NCBI RefSeq assembly: GCF_001431665.1
Contig: NZ_LLXV01000032.1
Span: forward strand, 1-60,414
DNA: 60,414 bases
DNA from: Stenotrophomonas beteli
GTDB taxonomy: Bacteria; Pseudomonadota; Gammaproteobacteria; Xanthomonadales; Xanthomonadaceae
Direction: 5' to 3'
The position numbers were made by a program, and so were the translations under genes. Each line of letters opens with the position of its first letter. The stretch's first letter is position 1. This document shows positions 8,812-16,786 of the stretch, in pieces. The notes under the pieces were generated by a model. That model was not told the origin of the DNA. It saw only the letters and a list, made by a program, of their open reading frames with translations, and ran no database searches.

Positions 8812-10049
8812 TTCGTTTCCTCGGTCTCATCCATGGCGTAGGTGATCGGAATGCGGACGGCACTGGCCACCGGCTTGCCGTTCTTCCGCGCCGGTCGATA
8901 GGTCCAGCTGCGCGCGGCGGCGATGGAAACGGCATCGAACACTCCGGGATTGGTGGCGCTGAGCACCCGCACATCGGTGGGATGACCCTGTGCATCCACC
9001 TCGATGCGCAGGTTGACCACGCCCACCTGGCGCTGCTCGAAGGCGGATTTCGGATAGGACGGCGGCGGCATCCTGTCGACCTGGACCGGACTGTCCAGCC
9101 CCGCCCTGGCCGCATCCTCTGCAGCGTGTTCGAACGGCTCGACACCGATCCGGCGACCTGCCGCCGCACCGCCCTGGCTGGCCCAGGCCACCGCCGCCAT
9201 TCCCGCGCACAACCCGACCACCAGCACCTGACCCGACACCCACGGCAATGCCTTCCGCTTGGACTGCTTCAACATGGCGATACGCTCCTTCAACACGGGT
9301 TGGCTGCGCCAAGGGCAGATCGCGGGCGCAACCGGATGGACCAGCTGCGCCTTCAGCAGCGTGCTGGCATAGAGGCCGCGCAGCGCGGGCTGCGGGGCAA
9401 TGGTGCGGGCATCGCAGGCCAGTTCCTGGTCGCGCAGGAAACGGCGTGCCGCCCATGGCAGAAGCGGGTGGAACCAGAACACTGCGCGCACCAGCAGCAG
9501 GGCGCCGTTGGCCCAGTGATCGCCATTGCGGCGATGGCTGCGCTCGTGCTGCAGGATCAGGTTCTGCTCCTGCACGGTGAACTGCTGATCGAATTGCGGA
9601 CCCACCACGATGCGTGGCCGCCACAGGCCGACCAGCGCGGGCAGGCCCGGATCAGCGCTGGCCTGCCAACTACCGTCGGCACGCGCGTGCAGCTGCCCCA
9701 TGCTGCGTTCGAAGCGGCGCTGCGCACGCAGATCGCGCAACAGGCGGATGCCCACGCCCAGCGCCCACGCCAGCAACAGCAGCCAGGCCCACGGCAACGA
9801 CGCCCCGCTGGGACCACCGGCAGCCCCCGGCATCACCTTCAGCGGCAGCGTCGGCACCTGCTGCAGCAGCGCGACCTCGGGCAGCGGCAGCAACAGCGCC
9901 GCCAACAGCAACGGCAGCAGCCACCAGCTGCGGTAGGCCAGCGTGGCGCCCCCCAGCCGGACCAGCAGCGGGCGCAACGCGGCCAGCACAAGCGCCCCGA
10001 CCGCCAGCCACAGGCTGCCCTGCCACAGTCCCTCAAGCAGCTCATTCAT
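8808..10049 (-). CDS. M56 (BlaR1-like) membrane metallopeptidase fused to TonB-like domain
   Basis: A 413-residue protein with N-terminal transmembrane helices (about residues 10-30, 42-58 and 87-104). A cytoplasmic zinc-protease loop of the M56 type follows: LILQHERSH with HERSH at 168-172 and the downstream ligand in RDQELACDA (Glu209). Another helix is at about 268-286. The C-terminus (about 325-410) carries a periplasmic TonB-type domain (YPKSAFEQRQVGVVNLRIEVD..., WTYRPARKNGKPV) instead of the penicillin-binding sensor of BlaR1. In BlaR1/MecR1 this protease inactivates the BlaI repressor when the outer domain binds its ligand. Here the BlaI gene overlaps by 8 bases, so the same logic with a different signal is likely. 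The ligand is unknown. Confidence 0.88.
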   Translation of the reverse strand: MNELLEGLWQGSLWLAVGALVLAALRPLLVRLGGATLAYRSWWLLPLLLAALLLPLPEVALLQQVPTLPLKVMPGAAGGPSGASLPWAWLLLLAWALGVGIRLLRDLRAQRRFERSMGQLHARADGSWQASADPGLPALVGLWRPRIVVGPQFDQQFTVQEQNLILQHERSHRRNGDHWANGALLLVRAVFWFHPLLPWAARRFLRDQELACDARTIAPQPALRGLYASTLLKAQLVHPVAPAICPWRSQPVLKERIAMLKQSKRKALPWVSGQVLVVGLCAGMAAVAWASQGGAAAGRRIGVEPFEHAAEDAARAGLDSPVQVDRMPPPSYPKSAFEQRQVGVVNLRIEVDAQGHPTDVRVLSATNPGVFDAVSIAAARSWTYRPARKNGKPVASAVRIPITYAMDETEETK

Positions 10050-10407
10050 GGTCCAGCTCCTGGATCAGCTTCTTCAGTTCGGCGATGTCCTGTGCGCTGA
10101 GCTGGCCGCGTTCGCTGAAGTGCGCCACCAGCGGCGCTACCCTGCCTTCGAAGACGCGGCCGATGAAATCCTGGCTCTGCGCCTCCACCCAGGCCTGGCG
10201 CTGCAACAGGGGCCGGTACAGATAGCGCCGGCCATCACGCTCGGCAGCGATCGCGCCCTTGGTCAGCAGGCGATTGAGCAGGGTCTTGATGGTCGGCTCG
10301 GCCCAGTCGCGGTGGGCCAGCGCAGCCACCACGTCCTCGGCGCTACGCGGTGCCTGCTGCCACAGCACCTCCATCACAACGGCTTCGGCTTCGCTGATCG
10401 GGGTCAT
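10042..10407 (-). CDS. BlaI/MecI/CopY family transcriptional repressor
   Basis: A 121-residue winged-helix DNA-binding protein of the penicillinase-repressor family. The N-terminal helix-turn-helix (residues about 5-70: ISEAEAVVMEVLWQQAP..., EPTIKTLLNRLLTKGAI, RRYLYRPL) is followed by a C-terminal dimerisation helix pair rich in Leu. It starts the three-gene operon with the M56/TonB fusion and the lipoprotein. A palindromic operator lies directly upstream of its start codon, which fits autorepression released by proteolysis. No beta-lactamase gene is adjacent, so the regulon is probably wider than, or different from, penicillin resistance. Confidence 0.92.
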   Translation of the reverse strand: MTPISEAEAVVMEVLWQQAPRSAEDVVAALAHRDWAEPTIKTLLNRLLTKGAIAAERDGRRYLYRPLLQRQAWVEAQSQDFIGRVFEGRVAPLVAHFSERGQLSAQDIAELKKLIQELDHE

Positions 10408-10417
10408 GGTTTACATC

Positions 10418-10449
10418 CGTAATCGACAGTCCGATTACGCGCGTAATCG
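10418..10449. promoter_or_regulatory. Palindromic operator of the BlaI-type operon
   Basis: Three copies of the 8-base half site CGTAATCG lie in alternating orientation: 10418-10425, 10432-10439 (inverted) and 10442-10449. They form one dyad with a 6-base spacer and a second, perfect 18-base palindrome (CGATTACGCGCGTAATCG). The array ends 10 bases before the repressor ATG, ideal for blocking transcription. It also stands between this operon and the divergent flavin reductase gene, whose expression it could affect. Confidence 0.7.
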
Positions 10450-10525
10450 AACCCTGTGTCAAGCCCCTCGACTCGGGGTTCATCGCCTCTGCGCCAGCAT
10501 CGCTTCCTCCCGTCCCAGGCCCCGG

Positions 10526-11083
10526 ATGAAAGCGCTGCCCAAGAAGGATTTCCCGGTCGAGCAGGCCCGCCGCTTCCTCGAACCCGGCCCGATCGTGCTG
10601 GTCAGCACCGCCTGGCGCGGCCAGCGCAACCTGATGACGATGGGTTGGCACATGGTGATGGGCTTCTCGCCATCACTGGTCGCCACCTACCTGTGGCACG
10701 AAAACCACAGCTTCACCCTGGCCCGTGGCAGCGCCGAGTGCGTGATCAATGTGCCCGGCGTGGAGCTGCTCGATACCGTGGTGGACATCGGCAACTGCAG
10801 CGGCCGTGAGGTCGACAAGTTCGCCCGCTTCGGGCTCGACGCCTTGCCCGCGCGCGAGGTCGGCGCGGCGCTGGTGGGCCAGTGTCATGCCTGTTTCGAG
10901 TGCCGCCTGTACGACGACAGCCAGGTCGACTCAAGCAACCTGTTCATCTGGGAAATCGTGCGTGCGCACGTTGCCCCGCGGCCGAAGCTGCCGCGCACGG
11001 TGCATTACCGCGGCGATGGGCAGTTCATGGTGTCCGGCGCGGAAGTCTCGCGTCGACGGCGGTTCAAGCCCGACATGCTGTAA
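10526..11083 (+). CDS. Flavin reductase-like (FMN-binding split barrel) protein
   Basis: A 185-residue cytosolic protein resembling the flavin reductase domain (DIM6/NTAB) family: PIVLVSTAWRGQRNLMTMGWHMVMGFSPSLVATYL carries the residues that contact FMN, followed by HSFTLARGSAECVINVPG and later ECRLYDDSQVDSSNLFIWEIVRAHV. Such proteins bind FMN and reduce flavins or act as small oxidoreductases; the partner here is unknown. The frame is open far upstream, but the ATG at 10526 is the first with protein-like sequence and is preceded by CCCCGG rather than a strong ribosome-binding site. It is divergent from the BlaI-type operon. The acetyl-CoA hydrolase gene starts 33 bases after it. Confidence 0.82.
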   Translation: MKALPKKDFPVEQARRFLEPGPIVLVSTAWRGQRNLMTMGWHMVMGFSPSLVATYLWHENHSFTLARGSAECVINVPGVELLDTVVDIGNCSGREVDKFARFGLDALPAREVGAALVGQCHACFECRLYDDSQVDSSNLFIWEIVRAHVAPRPKLPRTVHYRGDGQFMVSGAEVSRRRRFKPDML

Positions 11084-11116
11084 TGCCCGCACTCCCCACA
11101 CGCAGGACCACCGCGC

Positions 11117-13069
11117 ATGACCGAACACCTCACCGACCTGGACGCCGCCGTCGACTGGGTGTTTGCGCGCGTGGACGGGCCGTTGCGGATCGGGGCACCG
11201 CTGGCACTGGGCAAGCCGCATCGGCTGCTCAATGCCCTTTACGCACGCGTCGAGCAGGACCCGTCGCGGCCGCTGCAGCTGTATACCGCACTGTCGCTGA
11301 ACCCGCCGAAGGGGCGCGGCAACGGCCTGGAGGCGCGCTTCATGGCGCCGTTCGTGCAGCGCCATTTCGGCGAGGATTTCCCGCGCCTGGCCTATGCCGA
11401 TGCGATCGCGCGTGATGCACTGCCGGCGCATGTGCAGGTGGAAGAGTTCTACATGCAGTCCGGCGCGCTGCTCGGTTCGCGGCAGGCGCAATCCAGCTAC
11501 ACCAGCCTGAACTACACCCACGCCGCCGATGCGGTCGCGCAGCGCGCGCCGCAGGTGATCGTGCAGAAGGTGGCGATGCGGCCGAACGATCGCCGGCTGT
11601 CGCTGTCGTGCAACAACGACATTACCCAGGACACGCTCGATGCGATGACCGCTCGCGGGCTGCCGCGCCCGCTGCTGATCGCCGAGATCGATCCGCAACT
11701 GCCCTATCTGGGCGGCTCGGCCACGGTCGATGTGTCATTCTTCGATCTGGTCATCACCCCGCCGCCGCCGTACCCGGCGCTGTTCGGCCTGCCGCGGCAG
11801 CCGGTCGGCGATGCCGACTACGCCATCGGCCTGTATGCCAGCACGCTGGTACGCGACGGCGGCACGCTGCAGATCGGCATCGGCACGCTGGCCGACGCGC
11901 TCAGCCACGCACTGGTGCTGCGCCACACCGACAACGCGCGTTACCGACGTGTGCTGCACGCGCTGGACCCGCAGCTGGCCAGCCACCCGCTGGTGCAGGA
12001 GATCGGCGGCCTGGATCCGTTCGAGGTCGGCCTGTACGGCTGCAGCGAAATGCTCAACGAGGGCTTCCGCCGGCTGGTGCAGACCGGGGTGATCAAGCGC
12101 AAGGTGCATGACGACCTGGCGCTGATGCAGCGCATCGAGAACGGCAGCACGCTGTCCATCGACCACGCCACGCTGGCCGCCGAAGGTGAGTACCTGCACG
12201 GCGCGTTCTACCTGGGCTCACCGGAGTTCTACGAATGGCTGCGCACGCTGCCGGAAGACGAATGCCGTGCGATCGGCATGCGCCGCATCAGTGAGATCAA
12301 CCAGCTGTACGGTGGCAACGAGACGCTGGAACGCCTGCAGCGCCGGCATGCGCGCTTCTTCAATTCCTGCATGATGGCGACCGCGCTGGGCGCGGCGGTG
12401 TCCGATGCGCTGGACGATGGCCGCGTGGTGTCCGGCGTGGGTGGCCAGTACAACTTCGTGGCGATGGCTCATGCCCTGCCGGAAGCGCGCAGCGTGCTGA
12501 TGTTCCGGGCCGCGCGCGACGACAAGGGCCGGCGCGAATCCAACGTGCGCTGGAACTACGGTCACACCACCATCCCGCGCCACCTGCGCGACATCTACCT
12601 CAACGAATACGGCATCGCCGACCTGCGTGGTCTGACCGACGCGGACTGCGTGCGGGCGATGGCCGCAATCACCGAGGCCCCGTTCCAGGACGGCCTGCTG
12701 CAGCAGGCGCATGCCTCGCGCAAGCTGCTGGCGACTACGCAACCAGATCCGGAACGTCAGCGGCGCAACACGCCCCAGGCGCTGGCGGCGGCACTGGCAC
12801 CGTTCCGCGCCGATGGCAGCCTGCCGGACTATCCGCTGGGCAGCGACTTCAACGAAATCGAGCAGGTGCTGGTGAAGGCACTGGGCTGGCTGAAAGCCAA
12901 CACCCAGACGCGCGGCGACAAGCTGCGCACCGTCTGGGCAGCGCTGCGCCAGCCGGCCGGCGACGGCGACGCGGTGTACCTGCAGCGCATGGGCCTGCAG
13001 GCGCCGAAGGATTTCGCCGAGCGCCTGGACGCGCGCCTGCTGCGCCTGGCGCTGGCGCGCACCGCCTGA
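11117..13069 (+). CDS. Acetyl-CoA hydrolase/transferase family protein
   Basis: A 650-residue member of the acetyl-CoA hydrolase/CoA-transferase family, with two Rossmann-like CoA-transferase halves. Recognisable stretches include [15 protein letters not shown] (about 254-268), [16 protein letters not shown] (about 302-317, where the family's catalytic Glu region lies), [19 protein letters not shown] (about 440-458) and [14 protein letters not shown] (about 495-508). It probably moves CoA between acetate, succinate or related acids, or hydrolyses acyl-CoA. At 650 residues it is longer than the roughly 430-500 of typical CoA-transferases, the extra being mainly at the N-terminus and C-terminus. 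It follows the flavin reductase gene closely. A large inverted repeat begins 2 bases after its stop. Confidence 0.85.
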   Translation: MTEHLTDLDAAVDWVFARVDGPLRIGAPLALGKPHRLLNALYARVEQDPSRPLQLYTALSLNPPKGRGNGLEARFMAPFVQRHFGEDFPRLAYADAIARDALPAHVQVEEFYMQSGALLGSRQAQSSYTSLNYTHAADAVAQRAPQVIVQKVAMRPNDRRLSLSCNNDITQDTLDAMTARGLPRPLLIAEIDPQLPYLGGSATVDVSFFDLVITPPPPYPALFGLPRQPVGDADYAIGLYASTLVRDGGTLQIGIGTLADALSHALVLRHTDNARYRRVLHALDPQLASHPLVQEIGGLDPFEVGLYGCSEMLNEGFRRLVQTGVIKRKVHDDLALMQRIENGSTLSIDHATLAAEGEYLHGAFYLGSPEFYEWLRTLPEDECRAIGMRRISEINQLYGGNETLERLQRRHARFFNSCMMATALGAAVSDALDDGRVVSGVGGQYNFVAMAHALPEARSVLMFRAARDDKGRRESNVRWNYGHTTIPRHLRDIYLNEYGIADLRGLTDADCVRAMAAITEAPFQDGLLQQAHASRKLLATTQPDPERQRRNTPQALAAALAPFRADGSLPDYPLGSDFNEIEQVLVKALGWLKANTQTRGDKLRTVWAALRQPAGDGDAVYLQRMGLQAPKDFAERLDARLLRLALARTA

Positions 13070-13071
13070 GA

Positions 13072-13135
13072 AAAAGGGGACGGAGGGGATCAAGTCGCAT
13101 GTGCACAAACGACTTGATCCCCTCCGTCCCCTTTT
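13072..13135. repeat. Perfect 26-base inverted repeat
   Basis: Arms 13072-13097 and 13110-13135 are exact reverse complements, beginning AAAAGGGGACGGAGGGG and ending in TTTT, around a 12-base loop. On the + strand it can act as a terminator for the acetyl-CoA hydrolase gene, and on the - strand for tkt read-through. A fragment with the same start (AAAGGGGACGGAG) recurs at the rpoZ promoter (54636-54648). Confidence 0.75.
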
Positions 13136-13142
13136 CCTGCGG

Positions 13143-13173
13143 CAAAGAAAAGGCCAGCGTGCGCCGGCCTTTC
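13143..13173 (-). terminator. Terminator of transketolase gene
   Basis: On the - strand a hairpin with arms AAAGGCC / GGCCTTT follows the tkt stop by about 25 bases and is trailed by TTTTCTTT. Confidence 0.7.
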
Positions 13174-13195
13174 CTTCATCACGCGGCGAGGCTGT

Positions 13196-15193
13196 TTACA
13201 GCGCCTTGGCAGCTTCCACCACGTGGGCAGTGGTGATGTCGAAGTGCTTGTACAGCTGGTCGGCCGGAGCCGAAGCGCCGAAGGTGTCGATACCAACCAC
13301 CGCACCGTCCAGGCCGACGAACTGGCGCCAGAACGCGGTGACGCCGGCTTCCACCGCCACGCGCTTGCGCACGGCGTTGGGCAGCACCGATTCACGGTAG
13401 GCCGCATCCTGGCGCAGGAACACGTCGGTGGACGGCATCGAGACCACGCGGGTCTTGAGGCCGGCCGCGTCCAGCTGGGCCTTGGCTTCGGTAGCCAGCG
13501 AGACTTCCGAACCGGTGGCGATCAGGATCACATCCGGGGTACCGGCGGCATCGGCCAGCACGTAGCCACCACGCTCGATCTGGGCGATCTGCTCGGCGCT
13601 GCGCGGCTGGTGCGGCAGGTTCTGGCGGCTGAACACCAGGCAGCTCGGACCATCCTGGCGGGTGATCGCGGCCTTCCAGCTCACGGCCGATTCAACGGCA
13701 TCGCACGGACGCCACACGTCGTTGTTCGGGATGTAGCGCAGCGAAGCCAGGTGCTCCACCGGCTGGTGGGTCGGGCCGTCTTCGCCCAGGCCGATCGAGT
13801 CGTGGGTGTAGACGTGGATGGCGTGGGCCGGGATCAGCGCGCTCATGCGCACGCCGTTGCGGGCGTAGTCGCTGAAGACCAGGAAGGTGGCGTCGAACGG
13901 AATGAAGCCACCGTGCAGGGCCAGGCCGTTGGCGATGGCGGTCATGCCGAACTCGCGCACGCCGTAGTACACGTAATTGGCGTTGGCGTCGTCGCTGGCG
14001 ACCGATTTGCTGCCCTTCCACAGGGTCAGGTTGGAGTGGGCCAGGTCGGCCGAGCCGCCGACGATTTCCGGCAGCAGCGGTGCATAGGCTTCGATGGCCA
14101 GCTGCGAGGCCTTGCGCGAGGCGATCGTCGGGCCTTCAGCGGCCACCTGGGCGATGTAGGCATCGGCCTTGGCAACGAAGTCGGCCGGCAGTTCGCCGTG
14201 CGAACGACGGGTCAGCTCAGCCGCTTCGCCCGGGTACTGGCGGGCGTACTTGTCGAACAGCTGTTCCCACTCGGCCTGGCGCAGGGTGCCGGCACCATTG
14301 GCACGCCAGCCGTCGTAGATCGCCTGCGGGATCTCGAACGGGCCGTATTCCCAGCCCAGCTGCTTGCGGGTGGCTTCCAGCTCATCCTTGCCCAGCGGCG
14401 CGCCGTGGCTGGATTCCTTGCCCGCCTTGTTCGGCGAACCAAAACCAATGGTGGTACGGCAGCAGATCAGGGTCGGCTTGTCGCTCTGCGACAGCGCTGC
14501 CTCGATGCCGGCCTTGATGCTTTCCGGGTCGTGGCCATCGACATCGCGCACCACGTTCCAGCCATAGGCCTCGAAACGCTCCGGGGTGTTGTCGGTGAAC
14601 CAGCCCTCGACGTTGCCGTCGATGGAGATGTGGTTGTTGTCCCAGAAGCAGACCAGCTTGTGCAGGCCCCAGGTGCCGGCCAGCGACGCCGCTTCATGCG
14701 ACACGCCTTCCATCAGGCAGCCATCGCCCATGAACACCCAGGTGCGGTGGTCGACCACTTCCAGCTCCGGGCGGTTGAAGCGCTGCGCCAGCAGCTTCTC
14801 GGCCAGGGCGAAGCCCACGGCGTTGGCGAAACCCTGGCCCAGCGGGCCGGTGGTGGTTTCCACGCCCGGGGTCTCGTGGCGTTCCGGGTGGCCGGCGGTG
14901 TGGCTGCCCAGCTGGCGGAACAGCTTGAGCTGCTCGATCGGCAGGTCGTAACCGCTCAGATGCAGCAGCGCGTACTGCAGCATCGAACCGTGGCCGTTGG
15001 ACAGCACGAAACGGTCGCGGTTGAACCAGTGCGGATTGCTCGGGTTATGGCGGAGGTAGTCGTTCCAGAGGACTTCGGCGATGTCGGCCATGCCCATGGG
15101 CATGCCGGGGTGGCCGGACTTTGCGGTTTCAACCGCATCGGCGGCAAGGAAGCGGATGGCGTTGGCCAACTGGCGACGGGTAGGCTGCGTCAT
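13196..15193 (-). CDS. tkt: Transketolase
   Basis: A 665-residue thiamine diphosphate enzyme of the pentose phosphate pathway that transfers two-carbon ketol units between sugar phosphates. The N-terminal half carries SGHPGMPMG with the phosphate-contacting His28 and the TPP motif beginning MGDGCLMEG and ending in DNN. The middle domain has the transketolase signature around [14 protein letters not shown], followed by the C-terminal domain with [11 protein letters not shown]. The start at 15193 (MTQPTRRQ) matches the family; the open frame extends upstream through a Pro/Arg-rich artefact. All active-site stretches appear intact. A terminator hairpin follows, and upstream intergenic repeats separate it from the symporter gene. 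Confidence 0.98.
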   Translation of the reverse strand: MTQPTRRQLANAIRFLAADAVETAKSGHPGMPMGMADIAEVLWNDYLRHNPSNPHWFNRDRFVLSNGHGSMLQYALLHLSGYDLPIEQLKLFRQLGSHTAGHPERHETPGVETTTGPLGQGFANAVGFALAEKLLAQRFNRPELEVVDHRTWVFMGDGCLMEGVSHEAASLAGTWGLHKLVCFWDNNHISIDGNVEGWFTDNTPERFEAYGWNVVRDVDGHDPESIKAGIEAALSQSDKPTLICCRTTIGFGSPNKAGKESSHGAPLGKDELEATRKQLGWEYGPFEIPQAIYDGWRANGAGTLRQAEWEQLFDKYARQYPGEAAELTRRSHGELPADFVAKADAYIAQVAAEGPTIASRKASQLAIEAYAPLLPEIVGGSADLAHSNLTLWKGSKSVASDDANANYVYYGVREFGMTAIANGLALHGGFIPFDATFLVFSDYARNGVRMSALIPAHAIHVYTHDSIGLGEDGPTHQPVEHLASLRYIPNNDVWRPCDAVESAVSWKAAITRQDGPSCLVFSRQNLPHQPRSAEQIAQIERGGYVLADAAGTPDVILIATGSEVSLATEAKAQLDAAGLKTRVVSMPSTDVFLRQDAAYRESVLPNAVRKRVAVEAGVTAFWRQFVGLDGAVVGIDTFGASAPADQLYKHFDITTAHVVEAAKAL

Positions 15194-15280
15194 GGTTCTG
15201 TCGGAATCGGGAGGCGGCCGCGGACGTGCGGGCGGCCTATTGTCCCATAGTCGCCGGGCCGGGGGTCGGATCACCGTGCC

Positions 15281-15303
15281 CGGTCGTCCCGGCCGCTGGC
15301 CGG
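15281..15303 (+). repeat. SMAG-like palindrome (GTCG variant)
   Basis: Stem CCGGCC-GCT-GGCCGG is preceded by GTCG where typical SMAG copies have GTAG. The same core is seen with GTAG at 49104-49125. Confidence 0.55.
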
Positions 15304-15340
15304 CAAGGTGGTGATCGCTGCCGGATGCCGGATGTGAAAA

Positions 15341-15381
15341 GGGGTCGGAGCCCCTTCCCTGGCGGAAAGGAATCCGACCCC
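15341..15381. repeat. GGGGTCGGA...TCCGACCCC palindrome
   Basis: Outer arms GGGGTCGGA (15341-15349) and TCCGACCCC (15373-15381) enclose an inner complementary pair CCTTCC / GGAAAGG. It belongs to a family with members at 49290-49328 and 51907-52010. It lies just downstream of the symporter gene, for which it may serve as a terminator-like hairpin. Confidence 0.65.
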
Positions 15382-15409
15382 GATCAGGTCGCCGGCGGCG
15401 GTCCCGGAC

Positions 15410-16729
15410 TCAGTCCTGCTGCGGGCCCAGCGCCGGGCCGTCATGCGGCTCGCCCTTGGCCACCAGGGTGGTCAGGGCCAGATCACCGGTCACGTTCAGT
15501 GCGGTACGGCACATGTCCAGGAAGTGGTTCACGCCCAGGATCAGGCCGATGCCCAGCGGGTTCACGCCCACCATCGCGCAGATCATCGCCACCACCGGCA
15601 GCGAGCCCGACGGCACGCCGGCGGTACCGATGCCACCGAGGATGCACACCGCCATCACCATGAACTGCTGGCCGATGCTCAGGTCCACGCCGAAGAACTG
15701 GGCCAGGAAGATCACCGTCACGCCCTCGAACAGTGCGGTGCCGTTCTGGTTGGCGGTGGCGCCCACGGTCAGCACGAAGCGCGACACGCGCTGCGGCAGG
15801 CCCATCTGGTCGGCCACGCGCAGCGCGGTCGGCAGGGTGGCATTGCTGGACGCGGTGGAGAACGCCATCACCGTAGCTTCCTGGGTATCGCGGCAGAACG
15901 ACAGCGGCGACCGGCCGGACAGCCACACTGCGGTGCCGTAGGTCACGATCATGTGCAGGCCCAGTGCCAGCACCACCACGCCCACATAGGCGCCCAGGCG
16001 GATGATCAGCTCGAAGCCGAACAGCGCGGCCAGGTTGAACATGAAGCAGGCCACCGCATAGGGGGCCAGGCGGATGACCAGGTTGATCAGGGTCATCGAG
16101 ATTTCGAACACGCCTTCGATGGCGCGGCGCAGCGGGGCGACCTTCTCATTGTCGGTCAGCACCATGCCGATGCCGAACATCAGCGCGAAGAACATCAGCG
16201 ACAGGATCGCGCCGTTGTCCGATGCCGCCTGCAGCACGTTGCTCGGCACGATCGACAGCAGCATGTCCATGCCCTTCGGCGTGCCATGGATGCCGGCTAC
16301 GATCTCCTTGCTGCGCTCGGCGTTCTCCGACAGCATCAGTGCCGCAGTCTGCGGGTCCACGCCCGCGCCCGGCTTGAGCACATTCACCAGCACCAGGCCG
16401 ATGCCCACCGCGATACCGGACAGCACCACGGTGAATGCCAGCGTCTTCCAGCCGATGCGGCCGAGGGCGCGGATGTCGCCCATCTCCGACACACCCATGA
16501 TCAGCGCCGAGAAGATCAGCGGCACGATCAGCATGAAGATCAGATTGAGGAACAGGCCCGACGCCGGGGTGGTGACGTAGTCCATGACCCATTTGGCACC
16601 GGCCTGCAGGCCGTCGACGCTGCCGCCCAGGGCATGCACGATCAGTCCCAGGACCAGGCCGATCGCAAAGCCGATGCCCATCTTCCAATGCAGGGGCAAC
16701 TTCTTCTTGTCGGCAGCAGCTGCTGTCAT
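15410..16729 (-). CDS. Dicarboxylate/amino acid:cation symporter (DAACS family)
   Basis: A 439-residue inner-membrane secondary transporter that imports acidic amino acids or C4-dicarboxylates with H+ or Na+. About eight transmembrane helices and the two re-entrant hairpins of this family are visible. The serine-rich tip reads ASSNATLPTALRV. The substrate-binding helices read GATANQNGTALFEG and GGIGTAGVPSGSLP, ending with DMCRTALNVTGDLA. The SSNATLP tip is closer to the glutamate/aspartate branch than to DctA, so the substrate is left open. The N-terminus is lysine-rich and cytoplasmic. It lies downstream of batD by 57 bases; no terminator is visible there. Confidence 0.93.
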   Translation of the reverse strand: MTAAAADKKKLPLHWKMGIGFAIGLVLGLIVHALGGSVDGLQAGAKWVMDYVTTPASGLFLNLIFMLIVPLIFSALIMGVSEMGDIRALGRIGWKTLAFTVVLSGIAVGIGLVLVNVLKPGAGVDPQTAALMLSENAERSKEIVAGIHGTPKGMDMLLSIVPSNVLQAASDNGAILSLMFFALMFGIGMVLTDNEKVAPLRRAIEGVFEISMTLINLVIRLAPYAVACFMFNLAALFGFELIIRLGAYVGVVVLALGLHMIVTYGTAVWLSGRSPLSFCRDTQEATVMAFSTASSNATLPTALRVADQMGLPQRVSRFVLTVGATANQNGTALFEGVTVIFLAQFFGVDLSIGQQFMVMAVCILGGIGTAGVPSGSLPVVAMICAMVGVNPLGIGLILGVNHFLDMCRTALNVTGDLALTTLVAKGEPHDGPALGPQQD

Positions 16730-16786
16730 ACGCGGGTTTCCTCGAAAAATGAATGCACTCTAACAAAGCCCACAAGCGGCGCCGGT

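Noticed and set aside
10259..10525. Longer N-terminus for the flavin reductase
   Set aside because: The extra codons overlap the BlaI-type gene antisense and the operator and lack protein-like composition; conserved sequence begins after 10526.
13072..13135. Insertion sequence end or attachment site
   Set aside because: No transposase or integrase gene and no target duplication are visible; the structure is a self-contained palindrome.
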